This document shows, in pieces, positions 17,454 to 25,410 of a DNA stretch of 64,000 nucleotides (positions are counted from its first letter, which is position 1; each line of letters opens with the position of its first letter). A model generated the notes under the pieces. That model was not told the DNA's origin and ran no database searches. It worked only from the letters and a program-made list of their open reading frames with translations. The stretch comes from JBMYRH01 sp049602155 (GTDB lineage Bacteria > Myxococcota_A > UBA9042 > PHBI01 > JBMYRH01), in assembly GCA_049602155.1 (NCBI GenBank), contig JBMYRH010000011.1, positions 62,001 to 126,000 of the forward strand. The letters are read 5' to 3'. Position numbers and translations under genes: made by a program.

Positions 17454-18125
17454 GTGGCAATCACCCGTGAACAGATCGTTCAGCGCGTCGCCCGTGAACT
17501 TCAGGACGGCTTCTACGTCAACCTGGGTATCGGCATGCCGACCCTGGTCGCTAACTACATCCCCGAGGGGGTCGAGGTCGTCTTGCAGTCCGAGAACGGG
17601 CTCCTAGGGATCGGCCCCTTCCCTTATGAGGGCGATGAGGACCCGGATCTCATCAACGCCGGTAAGCAGACCGTGACGACCCTCAACGGCTCGGCCTTCT
17701 TCTCCAGCGCCGACTCCTTCGCCATGATCCGCGGAGGCCATATTGACCTGGCCATCCTCGGCGCCATGGAGGTCAGCCAAGAGGGCGACCTCGCGAACTG
17801 GATGATCCCCGGTAAGATGGTCAAGGGCATGGGCGGGGCGATGGACCTCGTCGCTGGCGCGCGCCGCGTCATCGTCGTGATGACTCACTGCTCGAAGAGC
17901 GGCAAGCCCAAGCTCCTCGAGGCGTGCACACTCCCGCTTACCGGGACGCGCTGCGTCAACGCTGTCGTGACCGACCGAGGCTGGTTTGATGTCCTCCCGA
18001 CAGAGGACGGGGGGCGCAAGCTCGTCCTTACCGAGATCGCGGAGGGTGAGACCGTGGATGGGCTGCGTGAGGTCACAGGGGCGCACTTCGAGGTGTCCAC
18101 CGACCTGCGCACAATGGCCGGATAG
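17454..18125 (+). CDS. scoB: 3-oxoacid CoA-transferase subunit B
   Basis: This 223-residue beta subunit carries the catalytic glutamate of the CoA-transferase. The active-site motif is QSENGLLGIGPFP near residue 43, with GIGMPTLVANYIP before it and SADSFAMIRGGHIDLAILGAMEV in the following strand-turn region. MVKGMGGAMDLVAGARRVIV and the CTLPLTG segment are also typical. The start is GTG at 17454, supported by GAGGAG seven bases upstream. It is co-transcribed with scoA. Confidence 0.94.
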   Translation: MAITREQIVQRVARELQDGFYVNLGIGMPTLVANYIPEGVEVVLQSENGLLGIGPFPYEGDEDPDLINAGKQTVTTLNGSAFFSSADSFAMIRGGHIDLAILGAMEVSQEGDLANWMIPGKMVKGMGGAMDLVAGARRVIVVMTHCSKSGKPKLLEACTLPLTGTRCVNAVVTDRGWFDVLPTEDGGRKLVLTEIAEGETVDGLREVTGAHFEVSTDLRTMAG

Positions 18126-18139
18126 AGCACCCCGCCCCC

Positions 18140-19123
18140 GTGAGCACACACGCCCTGAGGGCCTGGGGCAAAGCGTTGCTCCACCCGGCCACGCCAGGCA
18201 TGGATGATGAGAGCCCTCGCGCTCATTGGCTGCCCTTTGGGCTGATGATGTTCGCGCTGTCCGTGCAGGTCACCCTCCGCTATGAGTGGGGCCTGCTGGA
18301 GGGCAACGCTTGGCAGGGGGTCCACGTCCTCATCGGCCTGGGCTCCTGCATGCTCATCCTGCGTGCCTTTCACGGCCCAGGGTTGCTCCGACGCGTACGC
18401 CCCCGCACCTGGGGCCTCCTGGCCTTGGCGATAGTGAGCTTCCTCGCGTTTTGGTACTTGGGACGCATCGACAGCTATCGTCGCTGGTGGTTCTCAGAGG
18501 TCGACCCCGCAGACGCGTTCGCGCCCGTGTACGGCTTCATCTACTTCTCGACCAGCTCCACCGTCTTTCGGCTGCTCTTGCCCTTCGCGATCGTCTGGCT
18601 CGTCATCGGCTTGAAGCCCGGAGAGCTGGGGCTGCGCAGCCGAACCAACGCGTTTCAGGCGTCTCCTGCCTTGCTCTGGCCCGTCTACCTGACCCTGTTC
18701 ATCGGCGTCTTGCCCTTCGTCCTCTACGTGGCGCAGACGGCGCCCTTCCTGGCCAAGTACCCGCTAGGGCGGGCGATGGTTCAACAAGGGGTGATCCAGC
18801 TCGAGCACCTGCTCGTTCACGAGGCGTTCTATCTGCTGATCTTCGTCAGCGGCGAGGCATTCTGGCGTGGGTTTATCGCCTTCGGTCTCGAGCGCGACTT
18901 TGGGCTCTATGCCCTGGCCTTGATGATCGTCCCCTACGTCACCGCGCACTTCGGCAAGCCGCTGCTCGAGACCCTCGGCGCCATCATCGCCGGAGGCTTG
19001 CTCGGGTGGCTGGCCCTTAAGCACCGGTCGATTTGGTTGGGGGTCGCGGTACACTTCGGCGTCGCCCTGACGATGGATCTGTTGGCGATCCACCACAACG
19101 GCTTCACCATTACGTGGCCTTGA
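18140..19123 (+). CDS. CPBP-type intramembrane protease-like protein
   Basis: A 327-residue protein with about eight hydrophobic segments. The C-terminal third resembles CPBP (Abi, Rce1-like) intramembrane proteases: GEAFWRGF near residue 238 corresponds to the E(E)xxxR motif with only one glutamate, a histidine in YVTAHFGKP fits the second motif, and GVAVHFGVALTMD fits the third. The N-terminal half (WGLLALAIVSFLAFWYLGR) is not diagnostic. CPBP proteins in bacteria process or mature small peptides and prenylated proteins in the membrane; the substrate here is unknown. The start is GTG at 18140, 14 bases after scoB; a shorter start at an ATG near 18200 is possible. Its place between scoB and ruvX gives no functional clue. 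Confidence 0.6.
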   Translation: MSTHALRAWGKALLHPATPGMDDESPRAHWLPFGLMMFALSVQVTLRYEWGLLEGNAWQGVHVLIGLGSCMLILRAFHGPGLLRRVRPRTWGLLALAIVSFLAFWYLGRIDSYRRWWFSEVDPADAFAPVYGFIYFSTSSTVFRLLLPFAIVWLVIGLKPGELGLRSRTNAFQASPALLWPVYLTLFIGVLPFVLYVAQTAPFLAKYPLGRAMVQQGVIQLEHLLVHEAFYLLIFVSGEAFWRGFIAFGLERDFGLYALALMIVPYVTAHFGKPLLETLGAIIAGGLLGWLALKHRSIWLGVAVHFGVALTMDLLAIHHNGFTITWP

Positions 19124-19136
19124 GCACACAGGAGAG

Positions 19137-19565
19137 ATGATGCGCACCTTAGGAATCGACTTCGGCGAGGCCCGTATTGGCCTCGCGCTCAGCGACGCGT
19201 CCGGTACCATCGCGATGCCGCTCGAGACCATCGAGACCAAAGATAAGGGGGCGCAAATCCGAGAGGTCGCCGAGCGCATCGCGAGCCGTGAAGTGGCTCG
19301 CATCGTGGTCGGCCTCCCCTTGGAGATGGATGGCAGCGCCGGGCCAATGGCCGAGATGGTCGAGAAGTTCTCCGCCAAGCTGGAGAGCACGGTCGGCATC
19401 GACGTCGTCCGCTGGGATGAGCGCCTGACGAGCGTCGCCGCCGAGCGCGCCGTGCGAGAGATGGGGGGGCGGAAGGGGAAGAAGAAGAAGAAGAAGGGGC
19501 ACCTCGACCCGATCGCCGCTTGCCTCCTGCTTCAAGCCTTCCTAGACAGCCCAAGCGCCCACTGA
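19137..19565 (+). CDS. ruvX: Putative pre-16S rRNA nuclease (RuvX/YqgF)
   Basis: This 142-residue RNase-H-fold protein trims the 5' end of 16S rRNA in E. coli and was also annotated as a Holliday-junction resolvase. Motifs are RTLGIDFGEARIGLALSD with the first catalytic aspartate, RIVVGLPLEMDGS, VVRWDERLTSVAAERA and a final HLDPIAACLLLQAFLDS with the last catalytic aspartate. The loop before the final helix is unusually lysine-rich (GRKGKKKKKKGH), encoded by an uninterrupted purine tract following a run of seven G. AGGAG precedes two adjacent ATG codons at 19137 and 19140; either may be used. mltG follows two bases after the stop. Confidence 0.93.
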   Translation: MMRTLGIDFGEARIGLALSDASGTIAMPLETIETKDKGAQIREVAERIASREVARIVVGLPLEMDGSAGPMAEMVEKFSAKLESTVGIDVVRWDERLTSVAAERAVREMGGRKGKKKKKKGHLDPIAACLLLQAFLDSPSAH

Positions 19566-19567
19566 GC

Positions 19568-20635
19568 ATGTTCAAGCGGATCCGCAGAGCCACGCTGCTT
19601 GGCGCCCTGTTGGGGCTGCTCGTCGCGGGCATTTGGCTCGATCGCGCCGTCACCACCGGTTCACGGGCCGAGGGAGACGCCCAGATTGAGATCCCAAAGG
19701 GGACTCGCGCACCGGGGATCATCCAGCGTCTCCACGCCAAGGGGCTCGCCCCACACCCCCGGATCGCTTACTGGGTCCTGAGGTACCACGGGACCTTCGA
19801 CGTCGTGCAGGCTGGGATCCACGTCTTACCCCAGAGCGCGTCCTTAGTAGACATCGCCCACCTCCTCAAAGCGCCACCTGCCCGCCCTGAGGTCACCCTG
19901 ACCCTCATCCCCGGGGAGACCGTCTGGCACGCCGCCGAGCGCATCAGCGCAGCGGGGCTCGGGACCCCCGATGCACTCCTGGCGTTAGCCGCGGACCGTC
20001 AATGGGTGCGAGACCAGGGGCTCCCCGTGGGCCCACAGCGCCCCCCTCGCCCTGACGGCGTGCCACAGACCTACCTCGAGGGCTTCCTGAGTCCAGAGAC
20101 CCACTTCTTCAACCCCGATAGCCCGCTCGAGGACGTGGTGAAGACGCTGACAGAAGACTTCTTGAGCATGTGGCGGCCTCTGACCGCGCGGCGCAAGAGT
20201 GACTTGACCCTCTTGAAGGAGCAATTCGGGCTCACCCCCTTCAACATCCTGACCCTCGCGTCCCTCGTTCAGCGCGAGACCAAGGTCAGGTCCGAGGCCC
20301 CTGTCATCGCCGGGGTCTTCATGAACCGCCTGCGAGTCTCGATGCGGCTGCAGACCGATCCGACCCTGATCTACCACCCGAAGCGCATCGGGAGAGCCCC
20401 AGGTCCGTCGGACCGCAAGGACGCGACGAACCCCTACAACACCTACGCCCACGATGGCCTGCCCCCCGGGCCAATCTGCAGCCCGACACGGACCGCGATA
20501 GAGGCGACGTTGAGCCCAAGTAGACACGACTTCCTCTACTTCTGCGCGCGGCATGATGGCACAGGGCGCCACGCCTTCGCGCGCACCCTTGAGGAGCATG
20601 AGGCCAACGTCACCCGATACCTCAAGCGACGCTGA
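19568..20635 (+). CDS. mltG: Endolytic peptidoglycan transglycosylase MltG
   Basis: This 355-residue inner-membrane enzyme cleaves nascent glycan strands and is thought to set their length. One N-terminal membrane helix (ATLLGALLGLLVAGIWLDR) is followed by a LysM-like segment with IPKGTRAPGIIQRLHAKGL and then the YceG catalytic domain. In the catalytic domain TLASLVQRETKVRSEAPVIA contains the active-site glutamate of the family, followed by GVFMNRLRVSMRLQTDPTLIY, YNTYAHDGLPPGPICSP and AIEATLSPS. The ATG at 19568 lies two bases after ruvX, a frequent pairing. The longer frame upstream would overlap ruvX and is not needed. Confidence 0.93.
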   Translation: MFKRIRRATLLGALLGLLVAGIWLDRAVTTGSRAEGDAQIEIPKGTRAPGIIQRLHAKGLAPHPRIAYWVLRYHGTFDVVQAGIHVLPQSASLVDIAHLLKAPPARPEVTLTLIPGETVWHAAERISAAGLGTPDALLALAADRQWVRDQGLPVGPQRPPRPDGVPQTYLEGFLSPETHFFNPDSPLEDVVKTLTEDFLSMWRPLTARRKSDLTLLKEQFGLTPFNILTLASLVQRETKVRSEAPVIAGVFMNRLRVSMRLQTDPTLIYHPKRIGRAPGPSDRKDATNPYNTYAHDGLPPGPICSPTRTAIEATLSPSRHDFLYFCARHDGTGRHAFARTLEEHEANVTRYLKRR

Positions 20636-20645
20636 CTGCGCCCGC

Positions 20646-21038
20646 TCACCAGAGCCAGGTCACCTGCTGCTCGCTGTGCCGGCGCTGGTCCCCATTGTAG
20701 ACCAAGCGTGCGTAAGTGCCCTGGGACATCCTGAGCATGAACGCCGCCCGACGCGCCGCGACGCGCCGACCGTGGAGGGTCTTCCCTTGAATGTAGGCGT
20801 TTCGGATCACGGCTTGCTCCGCATAGAGAGCCTTTGCCTCGGCCCACGTCAGGGCGCCTGAAGTGAAGGCGCGATCTATCTGCGCGAGCGCGCGGCTCGT
20901 GTTGAAGACCTGGACGACGGCGCGATCGAGCTCAGCCGCGGTCAGCTGAGTGCTCGGTCCAGCGCTCGCCAAGCGAGGCAAGGTCGCGCACAGCGCGATG
21001 GTCACGATGAGAATGGTCAGAAGCGCGTGGATGCGCAT
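20646..21038 (-). CDS. Small secreted protein of unknown function
   Basis: A 130-residue protein I do not recognise. It has a signal peptide (about residues 1-26, ending LPRLASAG), then a mostly alpha-helical basic region with LTAAELDRAVVQVFNTSRAL and GALTWAEAKALYAEQAVIRN, and a C-terminal WLW. No cysteine remains in the mature part. The ATG at 21038 is chosen over a TTG two codons upstream because AGGGG lies seven bases before it. It is convergent with mltG and downstream of the AAA ATPase gene on the same strand, separated by 164 bases, so it may be transcribed on its own. Confidence 0.6.
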   Translation of the reverse strand: MRIHALLTILIVTIALCATLPRLASAGPSTQLTAAELDRAVVQVFNTSRALAQIDRAFTSGALTWAEAKALYAEQAVIRNAYIQGKTLHGRRVAARRAAFMLRMSQGTYARLVYNGDQRRHSEQQVTWLW

Positions 21039-21202
21039 GATCAACCCCTTTGCAGAAGCCCTGGCGAAAGCGCTCAGAGCGTCGGCGATCGATCATCGAG
21101 GCTGAACTCCTGGCAAACTTTCGAGCGATCTTTCGCGCGCGAGCCACACCAACCACTGCGAACTAACGGGTCTTCAGGTTGACGCTGCCGCCCTTCAATC
21201 GG

Positions 21203-22693
21203 CTAGCTGCTCGCCCCTTGCCACAGGTCCGAGAGCCTCGCATCGGTGCTCGCCTTCCGCGCGCGTGGCGCGGCCCACTCCCGGAGCGCTTTGATCTCGT
21301 CTTCGTAGGTCCGATAGAGGGGCACCGTGGTCTTGATCGCCACCGCGAGATCCTCACTCGTCAGCTCTCGGCTGGAGCGAAAGGCGCGGTAGAGGCCGTC
21401 GACGACGACCTGCTCTAGCTCTGCACCACTGAAGTGTTCGCATTGGTCCGCGAGCTCAGCGACGTCGATAAGTGAGGGGTCACGCCCATGCTTGTCGAGG
21501 TGGATCGACAGGATCTGTCGGCGCTCGCCGGCGTTCGGCAGATCGACGAAGAAGATCTCATCGAAGCGACCCTTCCGGAGCAGCTCCGGGGGCAGACGGT
21601 CCACGGCATTCGCCGTCGCGATGACAAAAGCGGGCGCCTGCTTCTCCTGAAGCCATGTGATGAAGGCCGCGAGCAGCCGCTGCACGCCTTCACTCGCCAC
21701 CGAGGCGTCGCCACCCGGCTGAAAGACCTTGTCGATCTCATCGACCCAAAGGACCACCGGGCTCAACGCCTCTGCCAACCTCAGCACGTTGCGCAGGTTG
21801 GTCTCAGGGCTACGACCATGGGTAAAGAGCGCGCCGAAATCGAGGCGCGCCAACGGTAAGTTCCAGAGCTGCGCCACCGCCTTCGCCGTCAGCGACTTGC
21901 CGCACCCCTGGACCCCAACTAAGAGCAGCCCTTTCGGGGTAGGGAGGCCGAATTCTCGCGCCTCCTCGCCGTACGCTGACTCGCGGTCCGCGAGCCACGC
22001 TTTCAACGCATCGAGGCCACCGACAGCGTCCAAAGCCGGCGGGGTGTCGATGAACTCGAGGAGCTCGGAGCGCTTCAAGATCCGCCGCTTCTCATCGACC
22101 AGAGGCGACACGTCACCCTGGGACAGTGGGCCGTCCGCCAGGCAGGCCCGACGGAACGCACGCCGCGCCGCCGAAGCGCTCAGCCCCTGAACCGCCCGGA
22201 CCGCGCGGTCTTCCAGCTCTGAGTTGAGCGTCATCGAGGCTGCCGCGATCTCCTGAGAGAGCAGACGCATCAAGGCGCCCCGATCCGGGAGCGGGATGTC
22301 ATAGGTGACGACGTCCCCGAGCAGCTCATCAGGCAAGTCGAACTCGGGGGAGACGAAGACGATCGTCTGCTGATTCTTCTCCAACCTGAGCCGCATGTCG
22401 CGCAGCGTCCGAACCACCAGGGGGTCCGAGAGGTAGCCGTGGAAATCCAGCATCGCGAAGACCGTCGGCACCGTCTGACTGGCAATAGAGTCGAGGCACG
22501 TGAGCGGTGTCGCCCCTTCATCCTCGCGGCGCGCGGCGGTCAAGCTCATGGGGACAAGGCGTCGCCCCATATCGCGGCACACCGCGCTCAAGAGGCCCAG
22601 CACGCGCTCCTCTTCCTGGCTCCTCAGCGCAAGGAAGGGATAGCGGGCCTCGAGGAAGCTAGTGAGCGTGGGGCCGAGGTCTCGACGGAGCAT
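21203..22693 (-). CDS. Ycf46-like AAA-family ATPase
   Basis: A 496-residue cytosolic ATPase. The N-terminal half (residues 1-210) matches the Ycf46-type arrangement, with FLALRSQEEERVLGLL, MLDFHGYLSDPLVVRTLRD and TIVFVSPEFDLPDELLGDV. The AAA module begins near residue 235 with DAVGGLDALKAWLADRESAY; LLLVGVQGCGKSLTAKAVA is Walker A near residue 260, and VVLWVDEIDKVF is Walker B near residue 311. IATANAVDRLPPELLRKGRFDEIFF holds the sensor and arginine-finger region. Ycf46-type proteins are found in cyanobacteria, chloroplasts and many bacteria, with a poorly defined role, possibly in carbon-related regulation or protein remodelling. AGAGG precedes the ATG. The D-aminoacylase gene lies 84 bases upstream on the same strand. 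Confidence 0.85.
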   Translation of the reverse strand: MLRRDLGPTLTSFLEARYPFLALRSQEEERVLGLLSAVCRDMGRRLVPMSLTAARREDEGATPLTCLDSIASQTVPTVFAMLDFHGYLSDPLVVRTLRDMRLRLEKNQQTIVFVSPEFDLPDELLGDVVTYDIPLPDRGALMRLLSQEIAAASMTLNSELEDRAVRAVQGLSASAARRAFRRACLADGPLSQGDVSPLVDEKRRILKRSELLEFIDTPPALDAVGGLDALKAWLADRESAYGEEAREFGLPTPKGLLLVGVQGCGKSLTAKAVAQLWNLPLARLDFGALFTHGRSPETNLRNVLRLAEALSPVVLWVDEIDKVFQPGGDASVASEGVQRLLAAFITWLQEKQAPAFVIATANAVDRLPPELLRKGRFDEIFFVDLPNAGERRQILSIHLDKHGRDPSLIDVAELADQCEHFSGAELEQVVVDGLYRAFRSSRELTSEDLAVAIKTTVPLYRTYEDEIKALREWAAPRARKASTDARLSDLWQGASS

Positions 22694-22776
22694 AGGTGCC
22701 TCTGAAGGGAGAGCGCGCGGCAGGGGCAGGCCGCGAGGTTTCTCTGACGCTCCCTCAATCCGTGGCAATCGCCAAG

Positions 22777-24525
22777 TTATTCGCCCCTTTCCGAGGCAAA
22801 ACTCGGGGCCGATTGCGGCCCGCGAACGAGGCGGCCGGGGAGCGCCCCAGTCGACGTGTCGTGCCGCCGCGTCACCTGACCCGCGACGAGCGTCGCCGTA
22901 TAACCACGCGCCCGTTGAAGGAGCCTGGGGCCCCCGGCTGGGAGGTCTCGCACGAGCTCAGGTCGCTCCAAACGAAGCCCGTCGTAGTCGATGACATTGA
23001 CGTCGGCGCGATAGCCAGGCGCCAAGATCCCCCGGTCCATCATCCCAAAAGACTGAGCCGTCTCCGAGGTCTGGCGACGAATCACGTGCTCGAGGCCCAG
23101 TCGCTCGCCTCGGGCGCGGTCACGCGTCCAATGAGTGAGCATGAACGTGGGCATCCCTGCATCACAGACGGCAGCGCAATGCGCCCCGCCATCGCTCAAG
23201 CCCATACGGGTCAAGGGGTGGTTGTGCAGCGTCTTCAAGTGCTCGAGATCACCGCCGGCATAGTTGAAGAGCGGGAAGTACATCAACCCGTCACCGTCAT
23301 CGGCCATGAGCGCCTCATACGCGAGCTCCTCCGGGCGACGGCCTGTGGCCCGCGCGATCTCCCGGAGACTCGCAGCCTTTGATGGCTCGTAATCGACGTT
23401 ATCAGTCACCGGGAACATCTTGTGGAAGGAGCGCGTGACGAACTGCTCAAAGGGGCTGAGTCCGCTCACCGATTCATTCAAGAGTCGGTCTCGGACCTCC
23501 GGGGTCGCGAGGGCGGCGAGGCGCTCGGCTTTCGGGCGATCGGCAAGCTCCAAGAATGCAGGGTGACGGGCAAAGGGGTGCGCCGTCAGCTCCCACCCCA
23601 TCAAGAGTCCAATCGCGCGCCCCGCGACTTGGCCATAGACCTGCGCACCGCGCGCTGCCATCGCCTCGAGCCCGCCGAGCAAGTCACGCCACAGCTCAGG
23701 CGCGAAGTCGGTCTGAGTGAGGTTGAACATGACCGGGCGCCCGGTCTCGAGCGCAAGCTCGGCGATCCACTCAAGCTCTTTCCCCATTTGGAGATGCTCA
23801 CCAGCCATCTGAAAGACGCCATGACCGCCCCGCCGGAGGCCGTGTGCCAAGGCGAAGAGCTCATCACGCTCGGCGAACGTGCCTGGGACCAAGTCGCCGT
23901 CGGACGACTTATGGAGCATCGTGCGAGACGTTGAGACGCCGAGGGCGCCCGCTCGAATAGCCTCCTCGACCAGCCGCCCCATCGCGTCGCAGTCCTTGGC
24001 GGTCGCGGCCTCGTTGCCAACCCCACGCTCGCCCATGACGTAGGTCCTGAGCGGACCGTGAGGGACTTGCGTACCAAAGTCGATGGCGCGCTCAAGCCCA
24101 GAGAGCGCGTCGAGGTAGCCCGGGAAGGTCTCCCAGCCCCATCGCATCCCCTCGTGGAGCGCGGCGCCAGGGATATCCTCGACGCCCTCCATGAGGCGAA
24201 TCACCCAATCGCGGTCTTCTTTGCGGACGGGCGCGAACCCCACACCGCAGTTGCCCATCACGACCGTCGTGCAGCCGTGCCAGCTGGACGGCGTGAGCTG
24301 CTCGTCCCATGTGACCTGCCCATCATAATGCGTGTGCATATCGACAAACCCCGGGGTCACGAGTTGACCGCGTGCATCGATCTCCTCGACACCGGACTCA
24401 GGGACACGCCCCACTGCGCTCACCAGACCGTCACGGAGGGCCACATCACCCTCGAAACGCTCTCGCCCCGTCCCGTCGATGATGACGCCATTTCGAATCA
24501 CAATGTCGTGCGCTGCCTTGCCCAT
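22777..24525 (-). CDS. N-acyl-D-amino-acid deacylase-type amidohydrolase
   Basis: This 582-residue metal-dependent amidohydrolase (Amidohydro_3, D-aminoacylase group) probably hydrolyses N-acyl-D-amino acids or related amides. The N-terminal beta part IVIRNGVIIDGTGRERFEGD is followed by the metal site TPGFVDMHTHYDGQVTWDE near residue 60, VVMGNCGVGFAPVRKED, a long TIM-barrel, MGLSDGGAHCAAVCDAG with a likely active-site aspartate near residue 455, and ILAPGYRADVNVIDYD that closes the beta sandwich. Length is usual for the group. The gene is divergent from a TetR regulator, with two identical palindromes in the 112-base gap, so expression is probably controlled by that repressor and an inducer related to the substrate. 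The exact substrate is not predictable. Confidence 0.85.
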   Translation of the reverse strand: MGKAAHDIVIRNGVIIDGTGRERFEGDVALRDGLVSAVGRVPESGVEEIDARGQLVTPGFVDMHTHYDGQVTWDEQLTPSSWHGCTTVVMGNCGVGFAPVRKEDRDWVIRLMEGVEDIPGAALHEGMRWGWETFPGYLDALSGLERAIDFGTQVPHGPLRTYVMGERGVGNEAATAKDCDAMGRLVEEAIRAGALGVSTSRTMLHKSSDGDLVPGTFAERDELFALAHGLRRGGHGVFQMAGEHLQMGKELEWIAELALETGRPVMFNLTQTDFAPELWRDLLGGLEAMAARGAQVYGQVAGRAIGLLMGWELTAHPFARHPAFLELADRPKAERLAALATPEVRDRLLNESVSGLSPFEQFVTRSFHKMFPVTDNVDYEPSKAASLREIARATGRRPEELAYEALMADDGDGLMYFPLFNYAGGDLEHLKTLHNHPLTRMGLSDGGAHCAAVCDAGMPTFMLTHWTRDRARGERLGLEHVIRRQTSETAQSFGMMDRGILAPGYRADVNVIDYDGLRLERPELVRDLPAGGPRLLQRARGYTATLVAGQVTRRHDTSTGALPGRLVRGPQSAPSFASERGE

Positions 24526-24549
24526 TACTCACCCCATCACTGCCGATAT

Positions 24550-24564
24550 GCGAATGAGGTTCGC
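24550..24564. promoter_or_regulatory. Palindromic operator, copy 1
   Basis: GCGAATGAGGTTCGC, an inverted repeat GCGAA-N5-TTCGC, located 25 bases upstream of the amidohydrolase start and identical to the copy at 24593. Likely binding site of the adjacent TetR-type regulator. Confidence 0.75.
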
Positions 24565-24592
24565 AGTTATGGGTCTCAAGATCAAGAACTTT

Positions 24593-24607
24593 GCGAATGA
24601 GGTTCGC
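24593..24607. promoter_or_regulatory. Palindromic operator, copy 2
   Basis: A second identical copy of GCGAATGAGGTTCGC, 43 bases from the first (about four helical turns) and 30 bases upstream of the tetR-type start. The same-face spacing suits two repressor dimers or a loop that controls both divergent promoters. Confidence 0.75.
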
Positions 24608-24637
24608 TTTTCCTGGAAACTGTCCTAACGTCGCGAC

Positions 24638-25327
24638 ATGGGACGACGCGAACAGAGGCGCGAAGAGCGCCGCAATCTGCTCTTAGAGAGCGCCATGGAG
24701 ATCTTAGCCGAGGGTGGCGTCGAGGCGTTGACTATCCCCAGGCTGGCCGAGCGCATGCAGGCCTCCGTCGGAGGGCTCTATCGCTACTTTCCATCCAAAG
24801 AGGCGATCTTCGTCGCCCTCCAAGAGCGCGCCATCGATGCCTTCGACGCGCTCCAAGAGGCCGGCATCACGCGCGCCGACCAACGCGCTGACCAATCAAG
24901 CCCCGCCGTGCAAAGCCTCGCGCGGGTCATCGCCGCCTTCCACGCGCTGCTGGACCTCGCCACCGAGGCCCCCACCCAGCACGCGCTCGTCGACGCGTTC
25001 CTCTCTGCGCCCAGCCCGACCCTCTCTGATGCCCAAGCCCGCGACATCGAGGCCTACCTGACCCCTGTCCTCGAGCGATGCGCCGCGCAGCTCGAGGCCG
25101 CCAGTCGATCGGGCGCCTTGAGCGTCGCCGACCCGATGGTCCGCACCCATCTCCTGTGGGCAGCGCTACACGGACTCTCACACTTCCGCAAACGTGACCG
25201 GATTCAGCGCGAGCCCCTCCGCGTCAGCGCACTGGCCCCGGCGCTGCTCGAGGGGCTCCTCGTCGGCTGGGGTGCCAATCATGCAGACGTGCAGAGCGCA
25301 TTGGTCGTCGCCGAAGTGATCCGCTGA
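24638..25327 (+). CDS. TetR/AcrR-family transcriptional regulator
   Basis: This 229-residue regulator has an N-terminal helix-turn-helix: RRNLLLESAMEILAEGGVEA, LTIPRLAERMQASVGGLYRYF and PSKEAIFVALQERAIDAF span residues about 11-65. The C-terminal alpha-helical ligand domain is variable and not diagnostic, as expected. It is divergent from the amidohydrolase gene and shares a 112-base control region with two identical palindromes, so it probably represses both genes. The ligand may be an acyl-amino acid or a toxic analogue; this is inference from context only. Confidence 0.9.
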   Translation: MGRREQRREERRNLLLESAMEILAEGGVEALTIPRLAERMQASVGGLYRYFPSKEAIFVALQERAIDAFDALQEAGITRADQRADQSSPAVQSLARVIAAFHALLDLATEAPTQHALVDAFLSAPSPTLSDAQARDIEAYLTPVLERCAAQLEAASRSGALSVADPMVRTHLLWAALHGLSHFRKRDRIQREPLRVSALAPALLEGLLVGWGANHADVQSALVVAEVIR

Positions 25328-25391
25328 CGCCGCGCCACACCCGCCACCGTCACGCCATGCCCCTTGAGGGGTACAGCGAGGACGCTCGACC

Positions 25392-25408
25392 TCGAGGGGC
25401 GCCCTCGA
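25392..25408. terminator. Hairpin between convergent genes, no T-run
   Basis: TCGAGGG, loop GCG, CCCTCGA form a perfect 7-base-pair stem in the 83-base gap between the convergent tetR-type and kinase genes. The shape resembles the hairpin at 4541 (GC-rich stem, three-base loop, no T-run). Confidence 0.35.
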
Positions 25409-25410
25409 AG

